Shown here piece by piece: positions 1 to 15,344 of a stretch of DNA of 64,000 nt. The notes below the pieces were generated by a model, which was not told the DNA's origin, did no database searches, and was given only the letters and a program-made list of their open reading frames with translations. The translations under genes were made by a program, and so were the position numbers. The DNA lies in NCBI RefSeq assembly GCF_905147045.1, contig NC_065906.1, forward strand, positions 868,001-932,000, given 5' to 3'. Each line of letters begins with the position of its first letter. The stretch's first letter is position 1. The DNA comes from Nymphalis io. Its lineage: Eukaryota; Arthropoda; Insecta; Lepidoptera; Nymphalidae.

Positions 1-1475
1 CAAAAGCGTTCATATTATAAAATCGTTTCGCCGCGGGTTAGTGACGTTAAAACGAGGGGGCTTTGAGGGCTCGTAACTCAAAAACGATGCGTTATAACGA
101 TTAGTTAAACATAAAAACCGGACGTAATTCATTATCAATTTATCATTTTTAAAAACTAAGCTTTATATGTAATTTTTTATATTTTTATTTTACTTTGTAC
201 TATGTGCATTAATATAATAATAAATTAATTATAAACCCGATCTATTTAAAATTTAATAATATAAAAATTATGGAATTTAATTACATAGTATAATAATTAA
301 TAGTAAAATAAAAAAAAACACTATGTAATTATACACAACAACATTTGATTTGTTTAGTTTCTTAGAGTAAATAAATTAATATATAAATGAATGGAAGAAT
401 AACAAGTTCCAAAGAAAGGTCAATGTCGCCATTGACAATTTTGTCCTTATATATATTAGTTTTATAACAATCAAAAGTGCTAAAAATTAATTATCTAAGC
501 ATACTCAGAATAGCAAACAAATATTAAGTATGTACATATACTATATATGTATATTTTCTTGTCAGTTGCTCTGCGCGGTTACACACGCTTTTAACGCGTC
601 TGCGGTGCTTTTCTGTAAGAATTCACCCGTGAAATGTTGACAACCGGCTTACGATGATATACTATTTTGATTCGTGTATTCTTCATGTCACAATTATTAC
701 GGTCAATGCCGCACATCACATTCTGACCTTTCATGACCGTTTTCTGCCGTCGATTTCGGCTTTTTTCTTATAGAATACCCCTACTGTTCCTAATCCGTGG
801 GTCGTTTGACATAATATCCTATATAATCTTACTCAATAAATGTGCTACTTAACATTTTTTGTTTTTTAAATCGGACGGATAGATAGATCCTTTGCTTCGC
901 TTAAACAAGCGAACAATCAAACAAAGTCTAGAGATAATAATAATAATATCCTGGGACTTTATTCACACACGGCCATCTGATCCCAAATTAAGCAGAGCAT
1001 GTGCCATGGAAACCAGACAACTGATATATTACATATACTACTTTTCTTTTGTAAATATATACTTATATAGATAATTTACACCCATACTCAGGACAAACAG
1101 ACATGTTCATGCACACAAATGTTTGTCCTGGGTGGGAATCGAACCCACAACCTTCGGCGTGAAAGGCAGGTACCTACTAACCACGCCAACCGGCTTGTCT
1201 AAAGAAAAAAAAAACGAGATATACGAGAGATACGTGTATGGTTTTAAGGGATGATTTTGAACTAATTAATTTTGAATACATTAATTAAAATTAAAACATC
1301 AGCTGAAATGAGAAACTCCTTATTCATGGAACAAGTTAAACGATACTTTTTAATTTATAATAATATAATTAAAAAAATAATGTAAAGCTACCACCTCCTT
1401 GGAATGTTAAAATTTTTATTGGAATTGAAAAAATAATAAAAAACATAATTGTTAATTCCAAATAATTGTCCACAG
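1..1475 (+). other. Intron upstream of first visible kinesin exon
   Basis: AT-rich sequence ending in an acceptor (ccacag) directly before the kinesin exon at 1476. Nothing coding was recognised. It contains one inverted SINE-A copy (932-1197). A less AT-rich patch at about 560-790 matches nothing I know. Confidence 0.6.
932..1197 (-). repeat. SINE-A copy (tRNA-headed)
   Basis: Reads in reverse from a tRNA-like head with B-box GGTTCGATTCC to the tail phrase GGGATCAGATGGCCGTGTGT and an ATT-rich end. The same element recurs at 3676, 7660, 25835, 29803, 34411 and 55358. Family membership rests on repetition inside this window. Confidence 0.85.
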
Positions 1476-4400
1476 AATAGCAAAGAACAAAACGATGGGT
1501 CCCGGGAGAAGTCTAAAGACTTCACTTTCGACCACTCGTACTGGTCATTCGACAGCGGTGATAAGCACTTCGCGACACAGGACCAGGTGAGTTTCTATTA
1601 TTTCCTGATGATATTGGAGTGTATCTATTCTAGTCTGGTCTGGTTTGTCGCTTTGGTATTTTGGTAGTTTATCAGACTGCAGATTACGAAGTCTAGGGTT
1701 CAAATCCTTGCCCTACGGCTTCATATCAATCTTTATGTTCGTTTATTCCTAAATCTGTGAAAAAACTAATAAAACATCTAAGAATTTGAGTGAAATCGAA
1801 TGATTTTAACGAAAAGCAAATTTTTAAATATGCGTTCTGCATTTAATGAATATTGATGTTGTTCATGTTAGGTTTTTATAACTTGTATTTCCATATTTTA
1901 ATAACATAACGTGTTATGTAAATATACAGTCGATAGCTTGCTCTCAAGTGTTTTCGCTAAGAACTCTTGTTTTGGATGTAAATCCAATAAATGCGTCTCA
2001 TGTGTGGGTACAGACTATATTTAATAATATCTATTTTCCGGCAACTTCGTGTCAAGTCAAGGCGTTGTTGATTTCAGTATAGCAAAGTAAAATATAATAG
2101 TTGAATTTAATATATAAATGTATTTCGAAGATATAGAATAGAATATTTGATGGTAGGGCTTTGTGCAAGCTCGCCTGGGTAAAACAGCAGTATTGTTGTG
2201 TTTCGGTATATAAACACGAGAGATAAAACATTTTAGTTCCCAAGATTGGTGGCACTTTGGCGATATAAGAAATGGTTAATGTTTCTAACAATAACAATGT
2301 CTATTAGCAGTGGTGACCACTTACCATCCGGTGGCCCATTTGCACGTCTGCCAATCTATTCTATAAAATAATACTGGCTGTTTGTAGTACCTTGGGGTGT
2401 CTATATAAACGACAAAACTTTTGACACAATAACTAAACTATTTGATAATAGTAATTTTGTACCCGGAAGTGCCGAAAGATTATTATAAATAATAATTGTC
2501 TGTATATACTGACACGTATTATGACCATTATTTATTGATATGCCGATCAATAAATAATGGTCCGAAATTAAACTGAGTATTCGCACATCCTTATTAGCTC
2601 ACAATGGAAAGAAAGAGCTTATCATTAGACAGAAAATAATTGTGGTTGTCAAAGCGAATAGAGTCGCGCTTAAAGCAGCTTGTACAGAAATAGACGAAAA
2701 TTATATGTTGTCAAAAGTGAGTTAAAAATAATCAATGCCATCTTAAATCCGGAAGCATTGTATTCGAGAACATTGGCAAGACGCGTTTTAGGTCAGTGCG
2801 TTTACACAAAGAAAAGTGATTTGCTAAAAACTTAAGTACATGCAACGAGGCAGTGACCTAACCTAAAGAGTTTCTAATTTGTGGTGACGATGTCGACTCC
2901 CAATGAAGATAATCATGTATCTATTTTCCGCTCAATTTTGCCCTTGTTTTAACTCTTTTTATCTTTGAGAACAACTTGCTTATTATTGGTAGTATATAAT
3001 TAAGTGACAGTCATCCTTATCGGTCTAGTGATCTAGCTTACAAGGCAGATCTCAAGGTCCTGGGTTCAAGTCCTCTGTAAATCTGGAGGTTGTTTAAACT
3101 CTCGTGTTCATCTCTTAAGACATCGTCAAGTTACGATTGTGTGATGGTTGTCTCACGTTGCTTAAGCACGTTTAAATTCAGTGATCTTTCCGAATTTAAG
3201 CTCGCGAATTTGAACACAATCTTTTGTTAAGATCCTATCTATTCACTGCTTGATCATCACGGCTCATATGTGGTTACCAAATGGTTACCAGGATTATATA
3301 AAATATATTTTTTTATAGTATAGGTTGGCGGACAAGCATATGGGCCACCTGATGGTAAGTGGTCACCAACTCCCAAGACATTGGCATTGTAAGAAATGTT
3401 AACCATCGCTTACATCGCCAATCCGCCACCAACCTTGGGAACTAAGATGTTTTGTACCTTGTGCCTGTAATAACACTTGCTCACTCACCCTTCAAACTGG
3501 AACACAACAATAACAAGTACTGCTGTTTTGCGGTAGAATATCTGAAGAGTGGGTGCTACCTACCCAGACGGGCTTGCACAAAGCTCTACCACCAGTATAT
3601 ATCTGATGATAAATGTTTTCTCGTTAAGTATTGCTAGTGTTGAATGCTTGCGGATGCAAAACGAGAAACGCTTTGGATAATAATAATATAATAATAATAT
3701 CCCGGGACTTTATTCACACACGGCCATCTGATCCCAAATTAAGCTTGTACAAAGCTTGTTCTATGGAAACCAGACAACTGATATACTACATATACTACTT
3801 TTCTTTTGTAAATACATATTTATATAGATAATTACACCCAGACTCAGGACAAACAGACATGTTCATGCACACAAATGTCTGTCCTGGGTGGGAATCGAAC
3901 CCACAGCCTTCGGCGTGAAAGGCAGGTACCTACCAACCACGCCAAACGGCTCGTCAATAATGCAAGATACCTGTCAGATTTGATCATATAGATAAGTTGA
4001 TATTAATCAATAAAACGTTACAGAGAAAAAATGGCACAACGATGTGAGAAATGATAATAAAGACTGACAAATGTCTTTATGTAACCTAATTTGTTATCTA
4101 TTGAACATTTTGTTTGTATTATATTATTGTTACTTTTAAAATATTTTTTGATATAAATATAAATCTTTTTACGCCATTTTCATATTATTACTTTCATTAT
4201 TGTAATTGGTGATATTTCCTAAAACCCCTCATAACACGAGGTTCGCGCATGTAAAACGGTATGTAAATACGATAATCGTCTATTAATGTTATTGTTGCTT
4301 GGAATGTGACCCCGCATTATGTATGCGCATGTGATATGTCCGCCCTTTCACCGCACATCACCGCTTTTGTTTCTATAAAACTATATTTGTATAACAACTG

Positions 4401-7400
4401 GAGAACAGTCCAAGTTCCAAACATCAAACCGGCTAACTTAGACAGCGCGCATCTTATGGTTGATATTAAGAGATTTTCTTTTTTTCATTAGTTTCAGGAC
4501 GGATATAAACTACATATTCTATTTTTTAAGATATAATTTCTTCGGTGAACGTAATTGGATCGTCATTTACTGTTGTTTCCAAAGCGAATTCCGCGAAAAT
4601 TTTAACAGAAATAAAAAAATGTTGTATGTAGGATTAGATCTAATAACATCTTCTTTCCGTGGCAGTTATGTAAACAATCAGAATACACATAGTAATGTTC
4701 GTTGATAATAGGGCAAAATAGGAACAGAGAATACAAGAATACAGACAGTACCAGACAAGACTACGCTATACCTTGTGATGGATTTTGTAACATGGCAATA
4801 TTCAAATTAAACCAAAAAAAGTCAATCGAATTTTCATAATGTAAAATCATCCTGTTTTATTTTCTGCGTAAAATCTATTCGATATGCACGAAATACATTT
4901 ATTTTACACTATTCAGCGAAAGTAGAACACGCGAAAGTGGAATAAGCTCCAAACCTTCTCAAAAGGGAGAGGAGGCCTTAGCCCAGCAGTGGGACATTAA
5001 CAGGCTGTTACTGTACTGTTACTGTCTAATCTTGGATATAGATTGATTTTTTTTTACATATATTTTTATTGATAGCTAAGACTAAGCTAAATCTCGGACA
5101 ACTGCAACAACGGACAATTTCAATATGATGAAAAAAAACTATGAATCAATTCTATACAAACCTTTCGCATAGAAACGTTACTTTACATTTTTTATTTTAA
5201 TTTATCAACAATTGTTTATATGTGGATCCAAATATTTTATTAAAAAAAAGGCTTTATTCCAAACATCATCAACTACTATAAGCGCCAAAGGTCGTATGTT
5301 AATTTTTCCAAATTCAAACTTCCAAAAATACGAGTTATTTATTTATGAACTTAATGCTTTAAAAGTAACGTTATAATATATACATTAGTTGCCATGGCTC
5401 ACGACATCAGCTGAACTGTTTTTAAATTTAAATCCTGACCTTTGGTTGTTGTCCCCATTACTAACATAAGATTTACACTTATCTAGAGAATGAAAATAGG
5501 CGTGTAGTTTCTTGATTAACATCTATAATAATAAATTAGGAAATTGTTTTTTTGCCTTCATAAAAAAACTGTAAAAACAATATACATTTCATAGGTTTTA
5601 GCATATAATATTCTTATATAAATACGCTTCGCAGTTCACCCGCTTTAATTTTTCACAATTAATGTAACAAATGTTAATTTAGTTTTCTTTTTACGACTAA
5701 AAGGCTTTTAGGCAATGGCAATTACGTAGTAGTATTAAAAAAAAACAACTAAAGCATCGTGTCGATATAGCATGGATATCGTGAAAACATTATTTTCATT
5801 GATTGTAGTTAACGATGTGTTCAAATAACCTTGCGCAAAAGTGACGTACTTAATCGCCATTTTGATAGTACAATGTGCGAATAACTGTATTATGCAACGT
5901 GGTTTCCGTTGCCTCTATAGCCTATTGATTTTGATAGGAATTTCAATTTTGTTTCCATTGTATGTTAAAGTTGTAGTTTGTTCAAGGAGTTCAGGATTTC
6001 GGGCGTTTTGATGAATTTTGTTAAACTAGGTCACTTAGGCGTCCTGTTAACGATCAAAATTATTTGGCAAATTGTTTTTCAATCATCAATTCGTCTTCAC
6101 AAACTTTATAGTATATGACGACGCTAGAAGTCTAGTCTAGTACAATAATTTTCACCTGGTGGTGGAGCTTTGTGCAGGCTCGTCTGGGTAGGTACCACCC
6201 ACTCATCAGATATTCTGCCGCTAAGCAGCAATACTTAGTATTGTTGCGTTCCGGTTTAAAGGGTGAGAGCCAGTGTAACCACAAGGGACATAACATCTCA
6301 TTTCCCAAGGTTGGTGGCGCATTAGCGATGTAAGGAATGGTTATTATTTCTTACCTCGCCAATGTCTATGGACGCTGGTGACCACTTACCATCAGGTGAC
6401 CCATGTGCTCGTCCGCCTAGCAATAATATAAAAAAATATGGTCTAGAACATATTCTAAGGTGCTTGAATGAGAAGCGAGGATGAACTTGATTGAATCAAC
6501 ATATTAAAATGTGAATATCGACAATTGTCGTACACCATTCTTTGTATTTAACGGAATGACACTTAATTCATTCGATAGGAAACGTGCTACTTATGAGCAC
6601 AGATTAAAAATTTGGTCAAGTTTCTACCCAATGAAATATCGACGAAAGTTGATATAAATTTTAAACATTACTTATATTGCCATTATAATTTAAATTGTGA
6701 ACGATTTAAACTCGGATGTCAGGAGCACGAGATGAATTTGAAAACGCATCACACGTTCGTACAGTTGACTCTTTTTGTCGTTGTCACGAACGTGGCGTGG
6801 CGTCTTTTTACCGTCATTTGTTACGGTTTTAATAAAACGGAACCGGTATGAACTGCTACTGTTCCAGATGTTTATAGAATCGAAAAACTGATCCGTTAAT
6901 GCGACTCTTTAATTTTTTTTTGTATTTTTATTTCGGACTGAAAAGAACATGGATTGCGATTCAAGCGATTTTTCGCTAAATCGCTTTTTAAATCAGTATT
7001 AACACTTATACTAAGTCTCTACTTTTAATCTTCTTTTAATTTTTCGTAATATATTATAAAATTGTTATCCTATGTGGCCTTATTGAAGTAATAAATAATA
7101 ACAGAACAACCATTTCTGTAATGCCGTTAATTACAAGTAAATGAATAAATACTAGTGTTGCCCTAATGGTCGTAATTCGACCATAATCATTATTGAATAT
7201 TTGAAGAAATCATATATGTATTTACATGTTTCGAATATATTTTTTACTCTAATATCTTATTTTATTTTATTGATAAGACTGACGCTCTTCAGTACCTACC
7301 GACCGAAAAAAAAAAATTTGACAAACGGAGAAGAAAAACATAAATTGTTTCGTCTTTGCCTATTATATTATGACGTAAAAATAAACATTAGTAGAGTAAG

Positions 7401-10400
7401 AACAAACTCGAAACGCACAATAGAAAACGAACGTGAAATGTCAGAAAGTGATATGCGACATTGACCGTAATAATTATAACGTTTAAATGGCAAAGGAATC
7501 AAAATAGCGTATCAACGTAAATAGGTTTTCAATATTTTACGCGTGAGATACGAACCAAGTTACAATAGAATAGCACTGCTGCACTGAAACAGTCGTTTGA
7601 AAACGGCTGAGTACGATATTCTGGGAGTATTCTGGGAATATTCTGGGAATATTCTGGAAAATTATTCACACACGGCCATCTGATCCCAAACTAAGCTGAG
7701 CTCGTACTATGGAAACCAGATAACTGTTATACTACATATAATACTTTTCTTTTGTAAATACATACTTATATAGATAATTACACCCAGACTCAGGACAAAC
7801 AGACATGTTTCATGCTCACAAATGCCTGTACTGGGTGGGAATCGAACCCACAACCTTAGGCGTGTTAGGCAAGTATCTACCGACCACGCCAACAGGCCCG
7901 TCGACGATGTCATTTAACGGTATTATTAAGTAATAACTATTTAATCGTTTTAATAGGCAAATGGCATGCGTCTCATACGTGACTGTAATACATGACAAGG
8001 TATATAAAACCAACACCAACATAATTTAATTAATATAACATATATTTTTAACGGTTTTCTTTTTACATAAGTGTGTCGATTTATAGCCGAGATGGCCTAG
8101 TGGTTAGAACGCGTGAACCTTAACCGATGATCGTGAATTCAAACCCGGGCAAGCACCACTGAATTTTCATGTGCTGCATTTAATTTGTGTTTATAATTCA
8201 TCTCGTACTTGACGGTGATGGAAAACATCGTGAGGAAACCTGCATGTGTCTAATTTCATTGAAATTATACCACATGTGTATTCTACCAACCCGCATTGAA
8301 GCAGCGTGGTGGAACAAGCTACAAACCTCCTCAAAAGGGAGAAGAGGCCTTAGCCCAGCAGTGGGACATTAACAGGCCGTTGCTGTTACTGTGTCGTTTT
8401 ATATATATTTTATTGTATTTTTTCTCGTGTAGAGCCTCTTCGTTTTTTCTTTGCGTATTGTATGTAAGCGTGGGTAAAAAGTGAAGAGCTCTGTATTGTA
8501 TTATAATGATACACTTCCGCGAGTCAACAAACGCCGTTGTATAGTATGTTTTATTTCATAATATGCATTACGATCTTGTACACCTAATAAAAACAATCTT
8601 TATTATTATTTTGTCATTTATAATTAATTATATTTGGCTTTAATAGTAATACAATTTAATATATTTTGTGTAAACCGTTTCCTAATTATTTGATTAGCCT
8701 TTAATTTCTGAGACGTTTGTCAAAATACGATTAAATAATTATTGGAACGCTCAACAGTACAACAGTAACAGCCTGTTAATGTCCCACTGCTGGGCTAAGG
8801 CCTCCTCTCCCTTTTTGGGGAGAAGGTTTAGAGCTTATTCCACCACGCTGCTCCAATGCGGGTTGGTAGAATACACATGTGACATAATTTAAATGAAATT
8901 AGACGCATGTAGGTTTCCTCACGATGTTTTCCTTCACCGTCAAGCACGAGATGAATTATAATTACAAATTAAGCACATGAAAATTCAGTGGTGCTTGTCC
9001 GGGTTTGAATTCACGATCATCGGTTAAGATTCACTCTTTCTAACCACTAGGCCATCTCGGCTTTTTGGAACGCTCAATGGTCGCTTATCTACTATACTAT
9101 CTACCTATCATTGACCAATCAGCGTTCAGATTCAAATAAGTTCATTATACTTTGATCATCGTTTCCGATTTTGTATGTATGAGTTGACTTATATATAAAT
9201 AGACTTAACAGACATGATAATCATAAATGTCAAGGTTGTATTGGCTAAATTTATTTTAATATGCGTTGATATTTTAAATTTTAAATTAGGAACGCAAATT
9301 GTTTATCTGTAAACAATTAGTGTTGAGTCTGTAAGATATATAGCCAAATTTTCTCACATTAAACGCGCGGCCATCCATGGTATCTAAGATGATGAGTAAT
9401 TCTTGTATTTTTTTTATAGAATAGGAAGGCGGACAAGCATATGGGCCACCTGATGGTAAGTGGTCACCAACGCACATAGACATTGGCATTGTAAGTAATA
9501 TTAACCATCGCTTACATCACCAATGTGCCACCAACCTTGAGAACTAAGATGTGCCTGTAATTACAATGGCTCACTCACCCTTCAAACCGGAACACAACAA
9601 TACCAAGTACTGCTGTTTTGCGGTAGAACATCTGATGAGTTTGTGGTACCTACCCAGACGAGCTTGCACAAAGCTCTACCACGAGTAAATAATATATAAT
9701 AAGTGTATATACATATATTTTGCGTATCACGGACACGGCGCAAGTAATGATAATTTCGCTTCCTGTCATATATACTTTACTTGATACTTTATTGTACACC
9801 GCAAAGAGAAAAAAAAAACAAAACATGGATACAGCCTAAATAAAAGTAGCATACAACTTTGGCGACCTTATCGCTACATAGCGATCTCTTTCAAGCAACC
9901 AACGGTTTAAGTAATAACTCATAAGATATGAGGTAGTTGGTGCTGTAATAATAAATAAAATAACATTAATCTATAACAAAAAAAAAACCTAATAAACAAA
10001 TGTCAATATAAATATAAAATACACATATAATATATCAATAAAAATCGACAACCTCGTTGGTCTAGGGGCTTAATGTAAGGCTGCAGACCCGGAGGTCCTG
10101 AATTCAATTCCCAGGTCGGGCCAATAAAAAGTTATTGGCTTTTTGTTTCAGAAAATTCTCAGTAGCAGCCCGTAGTCTGGAAGTTGGAAGTGTGTACACT
10201 CCCGTGCCTCGGAAAGCACGTAAAGCCGTTGGTCCTACGTCTGACCTCTTTCCGGTCGTGTCGAATTGCCGTCCCATCGGATTATGAGAGTTCGGGAAGA
10301 GAGTGCACCTGTGTTTGCGCACACACTTGTGCACTATAATATCTCCTGCATAGTTGGCTAATCTCTCTTGAGATTGGCCGCCGTGGCCGAAATCGGTCTG

Positions 10401-13400
10401 GAGGACATTATTATTCATTATATTATTATCAATAAATAAATTATATTATCAATACATACTAAAATTACAAGTATATAATATAACGTATATATATATCATC
10501 TGGACTCGACGTCGTTAAATGCAAACTAATATTTATATTGCAAATAAATACCACAACTCTATAAATAGTTTTTTTCTTAAAACGTAGATTATGATGCTGT
10601 ATGTTAATAAACCTGCGTTATAAATAAACATGCTGGCACATTATAATGACATTAAAATATTTAATAATTAAAGATAATATAGACATGATATGTGGTCGAA
10701 CCAAATAAAAAAAAAAACATTTTTGTATACATTTGTGTTGGAGTTATAAAGATTTACATCAATCGTTATCAAGCAAGCCGAGATTGCTTAGTGGTTAGAA
10801 CGCGTTACCGATGATCGTGGGTTCAAACCGGGCAAGCACCACTGAATGTTTATCGTGTCCTTGACGGTGAAGGAAAACATCGTGAAAAAACCGCACTGGA
10901 ACAGCGCGGTGGAATAAGCTCCAAACCTTCTCCTCGAAATGGAGAGGAGGCCTTAGCCCAGCAGGGGGACATTCACAGGCTGTTACTGTTAGTATATCAA
11001 GCAATGCAAGTGATCCTTCATTCAATATTTGACTATAATATATTAAATAAGTTCTTAATAAACTAGTGATACTGTAATACCATTATTTAATATATACATT
11101 TATTTATTTATTCCGTTCTTAAAATTGGATACAATAAATTAGGTGCTGCATACGTGAACATGATAAATAAGAATTAATTGTATCCTACTACTACTAGACG
11201 TAATACATGCAAAAATATAAAACCTACTTTAACTCACGAACAGAATAGAATAAGATAAGATCAGGATGATAAAAATTAAAAAAAAAAAAATTGTATCTCA
11301 TGATAAATTTGCAAAACGTTTATTTGAGTGTATTCTTTAATGAGTGCATTGAAGTAAACAAGTAAACAACCAGGAGTCATAATGGCGTTCATGTGACGTA
11401 ATACAGACTGAGTCACAGGCTCTGCGCAATGATCAAATAATATAAATATATGTATACCGCTGTTACCATTCTTCAAGGTGCAATCGTAATCCGATGGGAC
11501 GTTTAACCCGACAGGGTATATTATATAAGGAATTATATATATTTATCATCCATAAAAACTGGTTACATACGACCGGAAATAATTTAGGCGCACGACCAAC
11601 GGCTTTACGTGTTTTCATAGGCGCGGGAGTGTATATACTTCCAGTAGTCAGTTACGACAAAGTGGATACTACAAAAGTGTTCTTTAAAAAAATCAAATCT
11701 ATTTTTATACAAGTAAAAAAGTTAAGTAAAAAAGTCTAGTTTCCGCTCCGCTCCTGATGGGGCACGTTAGACGGTTAGATTTCTGCACCCCTAACAACGT
11801 GTATGTAAAATTTAATAACGATCGATTGAGTAGTTAAAACGTGAAAGCGTAACAAACAAACAAACAAAATCATATTTCGCATTTATAAAATTTGTAAGGA
11901 TAATATATTTTTAATATCAACTAGTATTTAAATAACTTGTTGCTAATTAACAATATACATACTTAACAAAAACGAAAACGTTCAAAATGCCTCCGTTGCT
12001 GAATTTAGAAAAATTGGCTAACCTGGCTATTTCTTTTCACACTGAAAATAGTAAACAATTACAAGACATGATAAAAAAACGCTGATTTCTTTCACCGGTT
12101 CTTCTAAGGATTTTCAAATTAGAAACTGCTACATTGACAATTAATAATTGTAAAGCATCTACTTTGAATATAGGATTTTGGTTTGATTTTATTTAATTAA
12201 AATCAAATCAAAATTATTGTTGATAGTCAAACCAGAAACTATCACCGGTTCGGAAAAGAAACACCCAGCCCTAGAAAAACCGGCGAAAGAAACTCGACGG
12301 TTTTTTTTAAATATGTATCATGATTCGTTTACAAAAAAAAAGAAATAAAAATAATTTAACCTATATATTGTACGGTCTGCTGTTTTTCCTAATAATATAA
12401 ATGACCGATGAATGGTTATTATTATGACGGATTACATAGAATATTTAATTTAAAATAAAAATAATTAGACTATAATTTTACATCGGACAACAAAGTCAAA
12501 TGGACTGATTGATGGGTACCTCATCCCCATGGGTGTAAGTTGTTATATCCCTTGAGTCTGTATCGTCGTCAAACTCGAACACAGCGTTTCAATGTAGTTT
12601 CGGTCCAAACTTTTCACAAAATACATTTAGCTAGAATACCAAGAAATTCGCAAGGACAGCACACTTGGCCATAAAATATTGCAGATTATATCAGCGGTCT
12701 TTTTACTTTGTCTAATTTCATTATGATTTTCAAAATTAGGTCATTTGTATTTCGAATATGAGAGTCAAAAGCATTCTGCAATGCGGGCGCTGAACAGATG
12801 TTATGTGTCAGCTATATATTCGCAATTTAGCGAATGGAAAGACTTTTTGTTTGAGTTATCTTGGCCTACCAAGAGGTGTGTCTCCAACTTTACAGATGCG
12901 GGCCGTTTTTAATATTAACTTATTACATTTTTTTCGTTTCAGGTATTCTCTGATCTTGGTCTGGATGTGATTGACAGTGCATTTGAAGGTTACAATGCGT
13001 GCGTATTCGCTTACGGGCAGACTGGAAGCGGGAAGACATTCACTATGATGGGAAGTGGGTCAGCGGTAAGTGAAAATAATCCTGACTCTATATACACATA
13101 CATATATATACATATATAACAATAGTCGTGGTGATAGTTGAACGGTATAGAATATTATGAAGCGAAAACTTTCGCTGTGGAAAAATACACGGAAAATACA
13201 TATGTGTAGGTACATCTTTAATGACGACAGTCACGTTTGACGTTTCGACGTCTATTAATGTCAAGTAGATATACCAATATCTATTTATGTAAAATATATA
13301 CTCTCTGTGATACTTATGCGAGTTTTGAAATACGAACAATTACGCATGCGTCATCGTAAAATACGGGGGCTGAAGTAGTTAATTAACTATGCGTCAGCGG

Positions 13401-15300
13401 GTTTCACGTCCTTCCATCGAAGTTCATTAATTTTCGCTAACGCAGACGTGATAGTTCAAACTCCAGCATAGATACTATTACTATAAGAAAATTTGCATGA
13501 TCTCAAATTATATATAAATAATACTCCTATAGACAATAAAGTAATAATAAGGAAGTACATGCTGTATGATACGAATATATCTGGTCTAGCTCGTTGGTCT
13601 CGTGGCTAGATATAGCCGCAGATTCCGAGGTCGTGAAAAAAACCGTTCCGCCATTATTTTATTAAAAACTTCGGTTAAGCAGTTCGACACGTTCTCACGC
13701 TACTTTTGCTGTGAAAATCTATGTGATAACTTTTCAATCGCTTTAAAGTTAATTTTTCTCTTTGAATTATCAAAGTTGCCTCCCGCACTCGCAAATTACA
13801 TTTAACAACCACTCGCGAGCGTTCACGTTCTCACTTTCGAATGCTAGTCGATGTCCGATGCTCGTTAATGATGACGCAAAAAACTCGCACTCGCAAATTT
13901 TGATTCCGATTAGTGTCATTAGACGGGGTTGTTTTCATTCCATACAAATAAAAAGTTGGAAGTGTGTACACTTCCGTGCCTCGTAAAGCACTTGAAGCCG
14001 TTGGTCATATGCTTGAACTCTTTCCGATCGTGTCGAATTGCCGACCCATTGAGTTATAAGAAAGTAAAGTAAAGGAATAGAGTGCGCCTGTGTTCGCGCA
14101 CACACTTGTGCATTACAATGTCCTGTATGGCTTAATCTCTTTTGAGATTGGACGCCGTGGCCGTAACCGGTCTCGAGGACATCATAACCATCGTATTTAT
14201 GATGTATTGATAGATTTTGTACGAGAAGTTTCTTTTTGAGGTATTTTGTATGTCTAGTTTTATATCTATCTTTCACAACATTTATGTTTTAAGTAATTTT
14301 GTGTTGCATATTGCTTATCTTATTAAAAAAACATGAACATCATTCGATTGATATTCGATAATTTATAAGATATCGTCTTTCCGATATATCAATATATATA
14401 AGATTTATAATTATTATCCAAAGTCGTCCTTCAAGGGTAGCAACTCGTAATCTTGGAACTTGATTCCCTTTGAAATTTGTATACTTTAAGAGAGTTGCTC
14501 GTTTTCACTTGATATTCTAAAATAAAACCGGATCAGAGATACAGTTGGTGATGATGTTTTGTACGGATCGTTCGTGGATATGAGTCAGATTTAAGATAAA
14601 ATTTTAGATAAAATCGTTCAAACCAATTAATGAACGGATCGCTATATTTATCACTAATGTATGTCTATCCACATACAAATAATGAAATTTCGTTAAGATC
14701 ATCTCTTTTATACATATTTATTTACTTGTTTTTGATAATAATTATGTGTGTGCGTATATAAATTACTTGCCGAAATATATAAAGAAAAGCCATTTGGCAT
14801 GACTATGAGCTTAAAGTTGTATAATAATTTATCATAATTGATAAGAAAACAATAGTCATGATGCACATGCAATGCACTAACTCCATTAATGCTACATATT
14901 TTTTCGCCATTTTGTAACAAAATCACTTTGACCTAAGGTTATCCTCTACTTATGCTTTCTTGTTTGCCTTTTCCTTTAAGTTTTACATATATATATATAT
15001 ACAGTAACAGCCTGTTAATGTCCCACTGCTGGGCTAAGGCCTCCTCTCCCTTTTGAGGAGAAGGTTTGGAGCTTATTCCACCACGCTGCTCCAATGCGGG
15101 TTGGTAGAATACACATGTGGCAGAATTTCAATGAAATTAGACACATGCAGGTTTCCTCACGATGTTTTCCTTCACCGTTAAGCACGAGATGAATTATAAA
15201 CACAAATTAAGCACATGAAAATTCAGTGGTGCTTGCCCGGGTTTGAACCCACGATCATCGGTTAAGATTCACGCGTTCTTACCACTAGGCCATCTCGGCT

Positions 15301-15344
<44 letters not shown>

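Larger units (their letters stand above)
1587..12942 (+). other. 11.4-kb kinesin intron filled with SINE copies
   Basis: Bounded by CAG|gtgagt and tttcag|GTATTC and splits the motor domain before the P-loop. It carries SINE-A (3676, 7660), SINE-B (4932, 8085, 8755, 10777), family-C (2147, 3308, 6154, 9410) and SINE-E (10052, 11483) copies. The short open frames in it are repeat shadows or AT-rich noise; no host exon was seen. Confidence 0.7.

Noticed and set aside
1130..1200. tRNA genes (B-box GGTTCGATTCC here and at several other places)
   Set aside because: All are heads of SINE-A, B or E copies: no intact acceptor stem, and the repeat body follows directly.
7201..7464. 87-codon ORF in the large kinesin intron
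   Set aside because: Low-complexity AT-rich frame starting in a stop-poor stretch; no family and no splice continuity.
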